Shown here: in pieces, positions 8,340-17,622 of the stretch
Position numbering within the stretch: position 1 is the stretch's first letter
Layout of the letters: each line of letters opens with the position of its first letter
DNA from: Hyaloraphidium curvatum
Taxonomy: Eukaryota > Monoblepharomycota > Hyaloraphidiomycetes > Hyaloraphidiales > Hyaloraphidiaceae
DNA length: 64,000 bases
Reading direction: 5' to 3'
NCBI GenBank assembly: GCA_025558095.1
Contig: JAIVFI010000016.1
Coordinates: 248,001 to 312,000 of the forward strand
Program-made: the position numbers and the translations under genes
Notes under the pieces: model-generated
What the model was told of the DNA's origin: nothing
The model's database searches: none
The model's input: the letters and a program-made list of their open reading frames with translations, nothing else

Positions 8340-9568
8340 CTACTTGATCGCGATCGGGTTCACCGGCGAGCCCACGGCCTTGGAAACGGGGATGGGTGGG
8401 GCGGTGAAGAGGAACTCGTAGACTCCGTCGGCAGCACTGTCGCATACGAGTCATGTGAGCTTCCTGTGGCAGCTGGGAGGCACCAGGAGGACCCACCAGT
8501 CGTCCGCAAGCTCCTTGAGGTCAAACATCTCACCGAGGTGGACGCCCATCTTCGGGAGGAGGATCCAGTGCAGGGGGCATGCGGCTGAGTCGGTTTTGAA
8601 GTCAGTTCAAGAGTGCCTGGGGCAAGATATAGCTCACCATCGGCAAACTCGAAAGGGCAAACTTCGACACAGAAAGTGTCGGAGCAGATGGCGGCGACGT
8701 CTTTCTCCTTGATCCAGGGCAGCGACTCGAACCCAATACCCGGCGATGGCCCGATGTACCCGGTCCAGTCGCCCGAGCGCGGGGCGTCCTCCTTGTGACC
8801 AGTGCGGATGAGCAGGAAATCCCCCGCCCGCACCTCGACCCCCTGCTTGGCCGCGCACGCGGCGAGGTCCTCGCCGGTGAAGGCGAGGCCGGGCTCGAGC
8901 TTCTTGCCGAGGAAGCGCGCCATGTCGAGGAGCACGCCGCGGCCGACCATGCGGGCCTTTGTCTTTTCGATGCCGCACTTGTGGGCACCGAAGCTGTCGA
9001 CCTCGGTCGCCGAGTAGCCGTTCCACATGATGTCCTGCAGCGGACTGCCTGAGAGCCCGTCGCCGCAAGTCCAGACGCCTGACTGACCTTGTAGAAGACG
9101 TGCGACAGGGCGTCCCACTGTGTGCCGGACTGTAGCGGCATGGTGACAATGTCGTCCGCATACCGCAGCTTGCCGGCATCCTGCTTGCCGTAGACGGCGT
9201 CGGCTCCCGTCCTCAGCATCGTGTGTATGCAGTTGAAGCGCTCGCCGTTGCCCTGCTGCGGGCCGTTGCGCGCGAAATCCAGGCCGAGCGCGTAGGTCTT
9301 GCCCGTCTTGACCAGCTTGGCCGCGGCGGCGACGACCTCGGGCGTCACGAGGTTGAGCGTGCCGAGCTCGTCGTCGGGGCCCCAGCGGCCCCAGTTGGAG
9401 CACTTCTCGGCCATGGAGTCGATGTCCGCCAGCGTGTACTGGCGCTCGCTCTGGCAATGTGGCGAAGATGTTCCGGGGATTGGCGGGCGGGGTCAAGCAA
9501 GGGACACGCGTCAGGGCCAAGCCGATCGTGCGGATACGCGTTTGGAGACGCACGTAGAGGTGCGGCAT
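8340..9568 (-). CDS. Cyclase family hydrolase (kynurenine formamidase-like fold)
   Basis: Five exons read from the minus strand: 9554-9568, 9088-9450, 8638-9034, 8497-8584 and 8340-8436, giving about 319 residues. Introns are 103, 53, 53 and 60 nt. The 15-nt first exon is the least certain; ATG 9414 (MAEKCSNWGRWGPDDELG) is an alternative start. Family marks: NWGRWGPDDELGTLNLV, SGTQWDALSHVFY, MWNGYSATEV, RGVLLDMARF, GDFLLIRTGH and the C-terminal LHWILLPKMGVHLGEMFDL then GSPVNPIAIK. It belongs to the PF04199 cyclase family. The metal motif reads QSGTQWDALSH, where kynurenine formamidases have HXGTHXDXXXH, so two of the three His are Gln. Enzymatic substrate is therefore open. Confidence 0.88.
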
Positions 9569-9690
9569 TGTGAGTTTTCCGGGACTTTACGGGGATGCTC
9601 GGTGGGGGACGTTTGCCGGAGTTTCTCGCGCGTCGAACGTTCCGACATCCGCAACGTCCCCACTTTCGAACGCGGCCGTGAACCGACACA
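9569..9690. promoter_or_regulatory. Divergent promoter between cyclase and aminotransferase genes
   Basis: 122 bp between the two ATGs (9568 minus, 9691 plus). It contains TTCGAACGCG at about 9665 and a related GTCGAACGTT upstream. The TTCGAACGCG string also occurs in the LTN1/IMPase divergent interval. Whether this is a real factor site is unknown. Confidence 0.4.
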
Positions 9691-10938
9691 ATGCCAGCAA
9701 TTGCGGCACGAATGGCTGGCGTTGGGGATTCGCCCATTATGGGCCTGATAAAGCGCCTGGCCGCGGCAGAGGTCAAGCCGATTTCCTTCGCGTCGGGCCT
9801 CCCCGACGCGTCGCTGTTCCCGCGCGGCCGGCTCGCCGCGATCGCGGGCAAAGTGATCGGCGGCGAGCCGGGGTCGCTGCAGTACTCGGGCGCGGACGGG
9901 CTTCCGTCGCTGCGGGCGCGCATCGCCGGGATCCTGCGGGCGCGGGGCTTCGACGGCGCATCGGCCGAGGCGGTCGTCGTCACTACCGGCAGTCAGCAGG
10001 CGCTCGATCTCGCCGCACGCGCGCTGCTCGACCCGCGCGATGTTGTTGCGGTGGAGAGTCCGACGTACCTGGCCGCGCTGCAGGTCTTCGACGCGGCCGA
10101 GGCGCGGTTCGTCCCCCTCGATCTCGACAGCCTCGCCGAAGGCACCTCGGAAGACGCTGCCCGTGCCGCCGTGGACGCCCAGCTCGCAAAGCACAAACCC
10201 AAAGCCGTCTACCTCATGTCGAACTTCGCCAACCCCACCGGGGCGTCTCTCCCGGCCGCGGTTCGCCGGGCCGTCCGGACTGCCTGCACCGACCGGGACG
10301 TGTGGCTGCTCGAAGACGACGCCTACCACGAGCTGGCGCTGGACGGACCGGCGGGCACACCCGCGTGCGCCTATCCTGGTGGCCTCGGTGCGGTTTACAC
10401 CTCGACCTTCTCCAAGTCTATTGCACCGGGTCTGAGGGTTGGCTACCTGTACAGCCCCGACCACGAGCTGGTGCGCCGCATCGGACAGCTGAAGCAGGTG
10501 ACCGACCTCCACGCGTCGACCCTGGCGCAGCGGATGGTCGAGGAGTACCTCGACGATCCCGGCTCCGAGGCCGACATTGCCGCCATCCGCAACGCTTACA
10601 GGTCGCGGCGCGATGCGATGCTGGAAGCACTGGACAAGGAGCTCGGCGCCATGGAGCGCGCGGGCAGGGTGCGCTGGACGCGACCTGGGGGCGGCATGTT
10701 CATCTTCGTCGACCTGCCCGAGGAGGTTGGCGGCGAGCAACTGCTGGATGCCTGCTGGGATCAGGGCCTGGCGTTCGTTCCAGGAGATACCTTCTTTGCC
10801 GACACGGGCACCGGCCCGGCAAGGAAAAACACAATCCGCCTCAACTTTGTGTCGGAAGGGGAGGATCGCATCCGCGAGGGCGTGGCCATACTGGCGCGCG
10901 TGCTGAAGGGGATGGCTGAAGCGAATGGCACCGCGTGA
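9691..10938 (+). CDS. PLP-dependent aminotransferase, class I/II (2-aminoadipate/kynurenine type)
   Basis: Single exon, 415 residues. It is a fold-type I aminotransferase of the subgroup with bacterial LysN and mammalian AADAT/KAT II. Visible hallmarks: ISFASGLPDASLFP, LQYSGADGLPSLRARI, TTGSQQALDLAARALL, SNFANPTGASLP, LLEDDAYHELAL, and the PLP lysine in TSTFSKSIAPGLRVGY (about residue 242). The C-terminal part has GRVRWTRPGGGMFIFVDLP and IRLNFVSEGEDRIREGV. Likely reaction: transfer of an amino group from 2-aminoadipate, kynurenine or an aromatic/branched amino acid to 2-oxoglutarate. It is intronless among intron-rich genes and shares a 122-bp divergent promoter region with the cyclase gene. 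Confidence 0.9.
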   Translation: MPAIAARMAGVGDSPIMGLIKRLAAAEVKPISFASGLPDASLFPRGRLAAIAGKVIGGEPGSLQYSGADGLPSLRARIAGILRARGFDGASAEAVVVTTGSQQALDLAARALLDPRDVVAVESPTYLAALQVFDAAEARFVPLDLDSLAEGTSEDAARAAVDAQLAKHKPKAVYLMSNFANPTGASLPAAVRRAVRTACTDRDVWLLEDDAYHELALDGPAGTPACAYPGGLGAVYTSTFSKSIAPGLRVGYLYSPDHELVRRIGQLKQVTDLHASTLAQRMVEEYLDDPGSEADIAAIRNAYRSRRDAMLEALDKELGAMERAGRVRWTRPGGGMFIFVDLPEEVGGEQLLDACWDQGLAFVPGDTFFADTGTGPARKNTIRLNFVSEGEDRIREGVAILARVLKGMAEANGTA

Positions 10939-11378
10939 AAGCCGTCGAGAAGCTGTGGAGGCGAGCGCTACACTTGAAAAGCCGAAGAGAAGCCACGAAA
11001 GGACCCAAAACCCCCCGCGCAAATAGAGCGTGTCTCGCAGGATTCTTCGAAACAGTTAAGTTTCCTGCAACGAAAATGGAAGGTGCGGCCCGCAGCGGGG
11101 GGCGGTTATTCTCAACCGCACTTGGGGACCTACCGTCCCGCCTCGACCGCTTTGCCGCCCGACATTCACCCGCATTCACAGCGGGAGCCATAAAAGCACT
11201 GCGCTACAGCGCCTGTCAGCCCCGTCAAGTTTCTGAAGTCGCACCCGCCTCCTACTTCGCAATCGCCTCCACTCTTTCGCCGCGAAGACCGTTTCTTCGG
11301 ATCCAGAACCTGGTGTCGTCAGAACCGTTCAACCTCGCACAGCCGCAAGCGACCCCACCGAGCACTCACAAACAAGAC
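10939..11378. other. Intergenic, no supported gene
   Basis: 440 bp between the aminotransferase and the hemerythrin-like gene. An open frame spans it but codes for an unremarkable basic sequence with no family features. It presumably holds the 3' UTR of the former and the promoter of the latter. Confidence 0.5.
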
Positions 11379-12298
11379 ATGGGCGCCGCCGACGTCTTCG
11401 AGGACCACGCCTGGGCGCTCAAGCACGTGCGTTCTTGTTGCTCGGGTGGCCACGCGGGCGGGAGTCCTCATCGTCGGCCGTGACCTTTCCGCCTTCCGCC
11501 TCATCAACGGCTGTCACAAACAGGGCATCCACGAGGTTCTCCGCAACACCCTCGGGCAGACCATCAAGGTGCGCCGACACCGCGCTCTTTCTCGGCCTGC
11601 GGGCGACGGACGCTGACCCTTCCTGCCTCGGCAGCATGCCGATCCATCTCCCGCCGACCTGAGCGACTACTTGAGCTTCACGGATAGCTTCCTCCAGCTC
11701 CTACACCAGCACCACGATCATGAGGAAGAGATTGAGTGAGGATTCTGCGGCAACGCCCCCGGTAACTGCTCTGACCGGGGTGCAGGTTCCCCGCGTTCGA
11801 GGGCCGGGGCCCGTTCCGCTTCGAGCCCTTCCAGAAGGACCACGAGAAGCTCCTGCAGCTCATGGGCGACATCGAGAAGCACATTGCCGCCGCCAGGACC
11901 GACCCCTCGGCGTACTCTCCCCAGGCGTTCCGCGAGCTCCTCACGTCCCTGCAAGCACTGGTGGTCCCGCACCTCCAGGCCGAGGAGGAGATGTCGACGA
12001 CGGAGAACCTTCGTGCCTACTGCAAGGCCGAAGAGATTGTGGAGGTCGAGGACAAGATCATGAAGCACGCGATGTCGACGGACGGGACGATCTTTCCCCC
12101 GCTGATCCTGAGCAACCTCAAGCCTGGCGACAGGAGTAAGTGTGGACGTCGTCGGACTTCAACTGCCCTCATCATGTCCCCGCAGAGAGGTTTTTCTACC
12201 AACACGCGGGCTGGATGTTTGAGCACGTCATCTTCCCGTGGATCCTCTACCCGAAACACAAGCAGTGGTGGCGGAAATTCTCCAAGTACCCGCTCTGA
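11379..12298 (+). CDS. Hemerythrin-like (HHE) domain protein
   Basis: Five exons: 11379-11426, 11524-11568, 11635-11735, 11786-12135 and 12186-12298; introns of 97, 66, 50 and 50 nt restore one frame of about 218 residues. The spliced protein reads VFEDHAWALKHGIHEVLRN, then LHQHHDHEEEIEFPAFEG, FQKDHEKLLQLMGDI, and VVPHLQAEEEMS, the spaced His/Glu pattern of the four-helix hemerythrin-like fold that binds a di-iron or other metal centre. The C-terminus is hydrophobic and basic (RFFYQHAGWMFEHVIFPW). Such proteins are linked to O2/NO/iron handling, but the role here is not known. Confidence 0.85.
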
Positions 12299-12732
12299 TC
12301 GTTGTACGCACCTCCTGAAGCTATCTCTGAATACATTTCGTCGTTTCTTTTCCCCACGAATGAGTTTCCATTGAAATCGCATGGTCATTGATGTCTCGAG
12401 TATGCCTGCGAAACAAACCTGAGGGTGCTATCTTCGGCGAAGGCCTCCGCGTGTGATGCATCGGAGCACGGCCCGCCAATGACGATTTCGAGTGACGCGA
12501 ACACTTTTGGACCAGCCTTGAGGTCTACCGTCTATGGCCCGACCGTGGGCATAGAGATACAATACGTGAATCTAGCCGCGTCAGCCGCTATACGTAGCCT
12601 CGTTCTACCCCGCCTCCGCTTCTAGCCGTCTATGCCTCTAGACGTCCGCCGCCGGTCCCGGCGAGAGCGGGTGTGAGAGAGTCCGGTGCGAGAATCCGCT
12701 TTGCGAGAGTCCGATTTGCCCCCCTCGCGCAA
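12299..12732. other. Convergent intergenic region with small hairpins
   Basis: 434 bp between two 3' ends. It is less GC-rich than its surroundings. It contains a perfect hairpin at 12627-12644 (CGTCTA, loop TGCCTC, TAGACG) and an imperfect one at about 12530-12556 built on CTATGGCCC and GGGCATAG. No coding or RNA gene seen. Confidence 0.45.
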
Positions 12733-14286
12733 TCACTGCGCCTTCTTGCCGCCCATCGCGACGGGCACGTACTCGGCCTCGTTCGCCCCCTTGACCATGA
12801 GCCTGCACGCCCACAGGATCTTGTAGTAGGAGAGGATGAACCCGACGTACGGGATCTCCTCCACCCTCTTGTGCCCCTTGGCCACGCCCGCGGCGGCGAT
12901 GGCGTCGGTCGCCTCGCGCAGGCGGTAGTGCGGGATCTCGCGGGCAAAGAGGTGGTGCACCAGGTGGGCGTCGGTGATGTTGTGCGAGAGGTCGTCGATG
13001 GGCCAGCCGTAGGTGCGGTCCACGGTCTCGAGCGCGCCGGCGGCAAAGGTCCAGCCGGCCTTGCTGTCGGAGCCCGAGAAGGTGTCCTTCCACGCGCGCA
13101 CCGACTCGGAGTGGTGCTGCAGGTACGTGACGATGGTGAGCCAGGCGTTGAAGATCATGAGGGGGCAGAGGTAGCCGACGAAGAAGGCGGACCACGAGCC
13201 CTGCGCCCAGAGGTACCAGAAGGCGGCGGGGATGGCGAGCGCGGATGCGGTCGAGATCCAGTCGCGGAGGTCGCCGCGGTGCACGGCCTTGGACTTGACG
13301 CCGTCCTTGAGCCCGATGGAGCCGACCCACGGCACAAAGTGCGAGCCGTCGCCGACGCCGATGAGGTACAGGTGGTAGGCAAGGAGGGGGATCCAGTAGA
13401 GCACCAGCTCGAAACGCGTGCGGGGCTCGTAGTGATCCTCGATGAACCACGGGTGGCTGACGTCCCATTCGACGTGCTGGGCGGGTGATGCGGGTGAGAA
13501 GCGAGCTGGGGATGACGAGAGGGCGCAAATCACCTGGTGGTAGCGGTGGTGGACCGCGTGCGAGTTGGCCCAGGGCTGGAAAGGCACGCCGAGGAACCCG
13601 TGCGACAGGTTGCCGATGATCGAGTTGAGCAGCGGATACGGCGAGAAGGTCGAGTGCCCGCAGTCGTGCCCGACGACAAACAGGCACCACATGAAGAAAC
13701 CCGTGACCAGGATCCAGGGGACGACCAGGAGGCGGGGCACCGCCGGGTAGACGGCGTACAGGGCGACGAGGATCGAGACGTCCTGCGGGAGAAAGAGCAT
13801 CAGGGTGGCTGCTTCGATCCAGCCGACAAACGAATGCCTCTTAGGCAGCGGCGGCGCCAGGATCGTGCAGGCCGGCGATATGGCGGCGGCGCCGGTCCCG
13901 CCACCGAGCCCCGCATTCCATTCCGTGAAGCCGCCGCCGCGCGGCCACGCAATCGGGCGGCGCGAAGCAAGACGCACCTGCAGCAGGAAGCCGAGCGACC
14001 GCAGCGTGTCCTTGTGCCAGCAGTCGGCGGGGATCACTTTGCGGATCTTCTCGACGAGCGCCTCCTCCGCGCGCACGTCGACGGGCGGCTCCGCGGCATC
14101 GGGCTGCTTCGCGGGCTGTGCGGCCTGCGTGCCCTGCGCCGCGGCGTCGGCCTTGCCGAGCACGCCGAGCGCCGCCGCCGAGAGGGACGACGCGCGGCGG
14201 CGGGCGGCCGGCGCGGCAGTCGACGCCGTTGCAATTAGCGCCGCCGCGAGCACGGCCGTCGGCGTGTCTTCAATCGCGGGCGCCAT
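12733..14286 (-). CDS. Delta-12-type (oleate) fatty acid desaturase
   Basis: Three exons on the minus strand: 13978-14286, 13534-13782 and 12733-13476, about 433 residues. Both introns (195 and 57 nt) are multiples of three without a stop, so the unspliced frame is open. Splicing gives LRSLGFLLQDVSILVALYAV and HHRYHQHVEWDVSHPWF, matching FAD2-type spacing. Three histidine boxes are present: HDCGHS, HAVHHRYH and HLVHHLF, separated by membrane helices. These bind the di-iron centre of ER acyl-lipid desaturases. The end FAREIPHYRLREATDAI is typical of delta-12/omega-3 enzymes. The regiospecificity (delta-12 versus omega-3) is not decidable here. The N-terminal ~75 residues are Ala-rich and not conserved. 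Confidence 0.9.
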   Translation of the reverse strand: MAPAIEDTPTAVLAAALIATASTAAPAARRRASSLSAAALGVLGKADAAAQGTQAAQPAKQPDAAEPPVDVRAEEALVEKIRKVIPADCWHKDTLRSLGFLLQVRLASRRPIAWPRGGGFTEWNAGLGGGTGAAAISPACTILAPPLPKRHSFVGWIEAATLMLFLPQDVSILVALYAVYPAVPRLLVVPWILVTGFFMWCLFVVGHDCGHSTFSPYPLLNSIIGNLSHGFLGVPFQPWANSHAVHHRYHQVICALSSSPARFSPASPAQHVEWDVSHPWFIEDHYEPRTRFELVLYWIPLLAYHLYLIGVGDGSHFVPWVGSIGLKDGVKSKAVHRGDLRDWISTASALAIPAAFWYLWAQGSWSAFFVGYLCPLMIFNAWLTIVTYLQHHSESVRAWKDTFSGSDSKAGWTFAAGALETVDRTYGWPIDDLSHNITDAHLVHHLFAREIPHYRLREATDAIAAAGVAKGHKRVEEIPYVGFILSYYKILWACRLMVKGANEAEYVPVAMGGKKAQ

Positions 14287-14675
14287 CGGGTCTCGCCGCT
14301 CAGGTGCCCTGGAGAAGAGAAATCGGCCGGTTCGTCAGGCAAGACTGGCTGATGGAGCGGGGTGGTCCACGTCGGCCCCAAAAGTAGGTGCGAAGCTTCC
14401 ATTCTAACCGTGCCATGCCCTCCGGGCTTCCGGAGCGGATGCTGGCGCAGCCATTGAGCACGACGATGAACGCGCCCCTTCGAGCTGGACTCCGAGGGCC
14501 GAAGTTTTCACAGAGCGAGTGGCAAATACGGTCCGGAAACCTCCGGCCGCAAGGGACCGCGCGAGCCTAAATCCGCTCACTCGGAGACCACGGTAGCTCG
14601 CACAAACTGTTCGCTCTGCTGAAGAATAAACCATTACGACTCCTGATGGATGACAAAGGACAACTAGCGACCCGT
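14287..14675. other. Intergenic, no supported gene
   Basis: 389 bp upstream of the desaturase start and downstream of the lectin-like gene (both minus). It should contain the desaturase promoter. No conserved frame or repeat seen. Confidence 0.5.
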
Positions 14676-16109
14676 TCAGCTCTTGAGAACCTCGCGCAAC
14701 ACCTCCTGCACGACCGCCTGGGCGGTTCCCGACGACGCCCCGCCCGGTGCGGGCGCCTCCACCTTGGCGACCACCGGCGGCGCCTCCTGCACGGGGACCA
14801 CGTCGTGCTCCCAGAGGGTCCACGACGTGATCTCCTGCTTCTGGAACGACCCACCCGTGCCGCCCGAGAACCCGACCCACGCCGTCCCCGTGTTGCCCAG
14901 GCGCCCCACGATCCCCGGCAGGTCCGCGATCCGGTGGCTGAGCACGGGGACGTAGTGGTCCGCCGTCTTCCACAGCAGCCTGAAGTTGCCCGCCGCGGCC
15001 GCGGGCGCGTCCGATCCCGCGGCCGGGGGCTCGGGTTCCCACAGGATCCGGACGTCGTGCGTGCGCCCGTCGTTGAACTTGGGCACGCCGCGGCCGGGGC
15101 CGGCCCAGACTACCGAGTGCTCGTGGTGCGACGTGGTCTTGGGCTTGCCGGGCCGGGGGAGGTGCAGCGAGACGTGGTAGTCCGCGGGGTCGGCCGTGTC
15201 GGGGTTGCGGTACGAGTCGAACTCGAGGGCCAGGCAGCGCTCGATCCCGGAGTAGCCGAGGCCGTAGCCGTGCAGGCCGATCGCGGCGTCCGACTGGCCC
15301 TGGACGAGGAAGGCGATCCCGTCGCCCCGGTCGCGCAGCATCCGGAAGGAAAACTCGCACACGAAGCCCTTGCGGAGGTTGATGGGCGCGGCGAGGTAGG
15401 CCGAGCCGGCCTTGGACGACGCCGCGGGCGTCAGGGTGATGGTCGACGTGTTCTGGCCCGCCTCGGCCGATCCGTTGAACTTGAGCAGCGGCGGAGAGGC
15501 CGCGATCGTGTCCGGGGCCAGGCGGAACACCCTCCGGCTCGTCTCCTCGGGCATCAGCCGCTCGAGCGCCACGTCGCTCCGCAGCAGCTCTGCCTGGCCC
15601 ATCCGGTTCGCCAGGCTCTGCCGCCCGCGGCGCAGCTGCTCGATCTCCTCCTGCGCGGCGCGCCTCTGCTCCTCCTCGGCTTTATCCAGCTCCTCGCGGC
15701 GGATCCGGATCTCCTCCCTGATCGCCCGCTCCCGGTACAGCCCGAACGCGATGAGCCCGATCGACGTCGATATCCAAAGCGTGAAAAAGAGCCCGGCAAA
15801 ACCGCGCTGGCGGTAGTAGACCCCCGTGGCGGCCAGCATCGACTGCACCGCCGGGTCCGCGGGGGACGGGCCCGCCCCTCCGCCTCCGGCGCCCGAGAAC
15901 ACGACCACTGTCGGCGCGCGGAACAGGTTCGTGACCGAATATATGACGGCCGCGCCGCCGCCGATGGCAGCGACCCGCGTCAGGGCGCGCTCGAACGTGC
16001 TGGCTGTTGCGGGGAGCACGGCGGCGGCCGAGACCAAGTTGGCCGACACGTCGACGAGCGAGCGCCCGACATTTGTGAGGTCCGCGGCTTGGAGGTCGAC
16101 CGTCGGCAT
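14676..16109 (-). CDS. Membrane-anchored coiled-coil protein with L-type-lectin-like domain
   Basis: Single exon, 477 residues from ATG 16109 (MPTVDLQAADLTNVG). No cleavable signal peptide is obvious. Hydrophobic segments lie at about residues 45-65 (VAAIGGGAAVIYSVTNLF) and 100-122 (FAGLFFTLWISTSIGLIAFGL). A charged coiled coil follows (REEIRIRREELDKAEEEQ). The C-terminal two thirds resemble a legume/L-type lectin jelly roll: FVCEFSFRMLRDRGDGIAFL, VQGQSDAAIGLHGYGLGYSG, CLALEFDSYRNPDTADPADY, HVSLH, and GTAWVGFSGGTGGSFQKQEI then SWTLWEH. This order of TM pair, coiled coil and lectin-like domain differs from ERGIC-53/VIP36, which have a signal peptide and the lectin first. Function and compartment are unknown. 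Confidence 0.72.
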   Translation of the reverse strand: MPTVDLQAADLTNVGRSLVDVSANLVSAAAVLPATASTFERALTRVAAIGGGAAVIYSVTNLFRAPTVVVFSGAGGGGAGPSPADPAVQSMLAATGVYYRQRGFAGLFFTLWISTSIGLIAFGLYRERAIREEIRIRREELDKAEEEQRRAAQEEIEQLRRGRQSLANRMGQAELLRSDVALERLMPEETSRRVFRLAPDTIAASPPLLKFNGSAEAGQNTSTITLTPAASSKAGSAYLAAPINLRKGFVCEFSFRMLRDRGDGIAFLVQGQSDAAIGLHGYGLGYSGIERCLALEFDSYRNPDTADPADYHVSLHLPRPGKPKTTSHHEHSVVWAGPGRGVPKFNDGRTHDVRILWEPEPPAAGSDAPAAAAGNFRLLWKTADHYVPVLSHRIADLPGIVGRLGNTGTAWVGFSGGTGGSFQKQEITSWTLWEHDVVPVQEAPPVVAKVEAPAPGGASSGTAQAVVQEVLREVLKS

Positions 16110-16246
16110 TATTGCGAGCGTGCCGGAGTAGTCTCTTGGACCCTGAGGCGGTGCGGGGGATGTTCCCGCGTGATGATCGCGCGAACTCGCCGATCGGCTC
16201 CACCCTCGGCCCGTGCTGCCCCTGCTCCTAGCGCCCTCTGTGGAGA

Positions 16247-17493
16247 ATGTCGTCCACGGAGCGCCAGCCGGCTCCCGCCACGAACCCAATCACCCCTCCC
16301 GTGGACGTGCGGGCCACGGCCGCGCAGCGAGTCCAGCTCCTCAAGGAACACCTGTCGATCAACGCCGGCGCGGAGCCCAAGCCGTGGGACGCCTACGAGC
16401 AGAAGTGGAAGCTCACGGTCACGCCCTGGGCCGACGAGGCGCTCACGAAGGAGGAGCGGGATTACTACGACGCCAACGGCTACGTCGTGAAGCGCGGTCT
16501 CTGCTCGAAGGAGGAATGCGAGCGCTGGGCCGCGCGATTCCGGGACTACGCCAGCGGGAAGCTGGCCCCCGCGCCGGGGATGAACGTCATGCGCGATCTG
16601 GCGTACATAAAACGCATCAAGCGGGGCGAGCTGCCCCCGGAAATGATGACCTCGGAGGCTGCCATCTACAAGATCAATGACTTCCAGAATGACCCTCATT
16701 TTTTTGATTGGACCGCGCACCCGAACGTCGCCCGGGTGGCCCGGGCATTCTGCGGGCCAAATGTCAAGTCTTTGGACAATATGGTAATCAACAAGGGGCC
16801 TGATCTTGATGGTTTCGGTCATCATCCACTGCACCAAGATCAATCGTATTGGTGTTTGTCCTCTTCGAGCGCTGCTAAGGGCCCGACTGACCTTCTCACC
16901 AGGCCCATCGAGCCCGTGGATCGCATTGTTGGCGCCTGGATGGCCGTTGATCGTGCCTACAAGGCCAATGGTTGCCTCTGTGTAGTCCCTGGCAGTCATC
17001 GTTGGGGCCTCCTGCCGCACCGCGTACCTGACGTCGACGTCAACGCCGGCTTCCACGGGATCGTCCCTCCCAAGCCTCATACGATCGAGTCCCTCAATCT
17101 CGCAGCTCGTCTACGTCGAACTCGAGCCGGGCGATGCAGTTTTCTTTCATCCCTATCTGGTCCACGGATCGGGGCTGAACAAGACCCAGAACTTTCGCAA
17201 GGCTCTGACTACGCACTACACTGCAGGTAAGTGCCCGTCGGGCCACTCCTTGCATCTTGCTGAAGGCACGTTCAGCCGAGAACCACTTTGTCGACCTCCG
17301 CACCCACCCCAATGGCCGCCAGGCCAACATGCAGATCGCCAGCGACTTCGTTGCGCTGAGCAAGGACGCTGCCTACAAGGACGCATACGCGACCATGAAC
17401 CCGGATGAGCGGGACGAGCTCATGGTGCTCGGCCAGATCCTGAACTGGAAGTCGAGGAGCAGGCTGGTTTGCGGGGAGACCAAGGGGTGGTAG
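16247..17493 (+). CDS. Phytanoyl-CoA hydroxylase (PhyH/PAHX-like)
   Basis: Fe(II)/2-oxoglutarate dioxygenase of peroxisomal alpha-oxidation. Proposed exons: 16247-16851, 16903-17062, 17106-17226 and 17276-17493. The iron ligands are visible in HHPLHQDQSYW (HxD) and HPYLVHGSGLNKTQNFRKA (distal His and 2-oxoglutarate-binding Arg region). Other marks: DNMVINKGP, EPVDRIVGAWMAVD, VPGSHRWG. Residues 28-36 read RVQLLKEHL, an exact match to the PTS2 peroxisomal signal R-(L/V/I)-x5-(H/Q)-(L/A), as in human PHYH. The break at 17063-17105 is uncertain: either a 43-nt intron joins FHGI to LVYVELEPGD, or there is a one-base frameshift, since the family normally has about nine residues there. Both readings agree on the conserved parts. 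Confidence 0.87.
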
Positions 17494-17622
17494 AGGTTGG
17501 ATGGCCGAGACCTGTGTTGAAGTGTACAACGAACTACAGTGCTTGAGCATTCACTTCCCCCGTGCGCCTCTTCCAAGACCAAAAGCCCAGTTCGGATCGC
17601 CGTGTCCCTACAGCCTCAATCA

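Noticed and set aside
10935..11378. An N-terminal extension or extra gene before the hemerythrin-like gene
   Set aside because: The frame is open but the sequence is unconserved and the hemerythrin fold begins right after ATG 11379.
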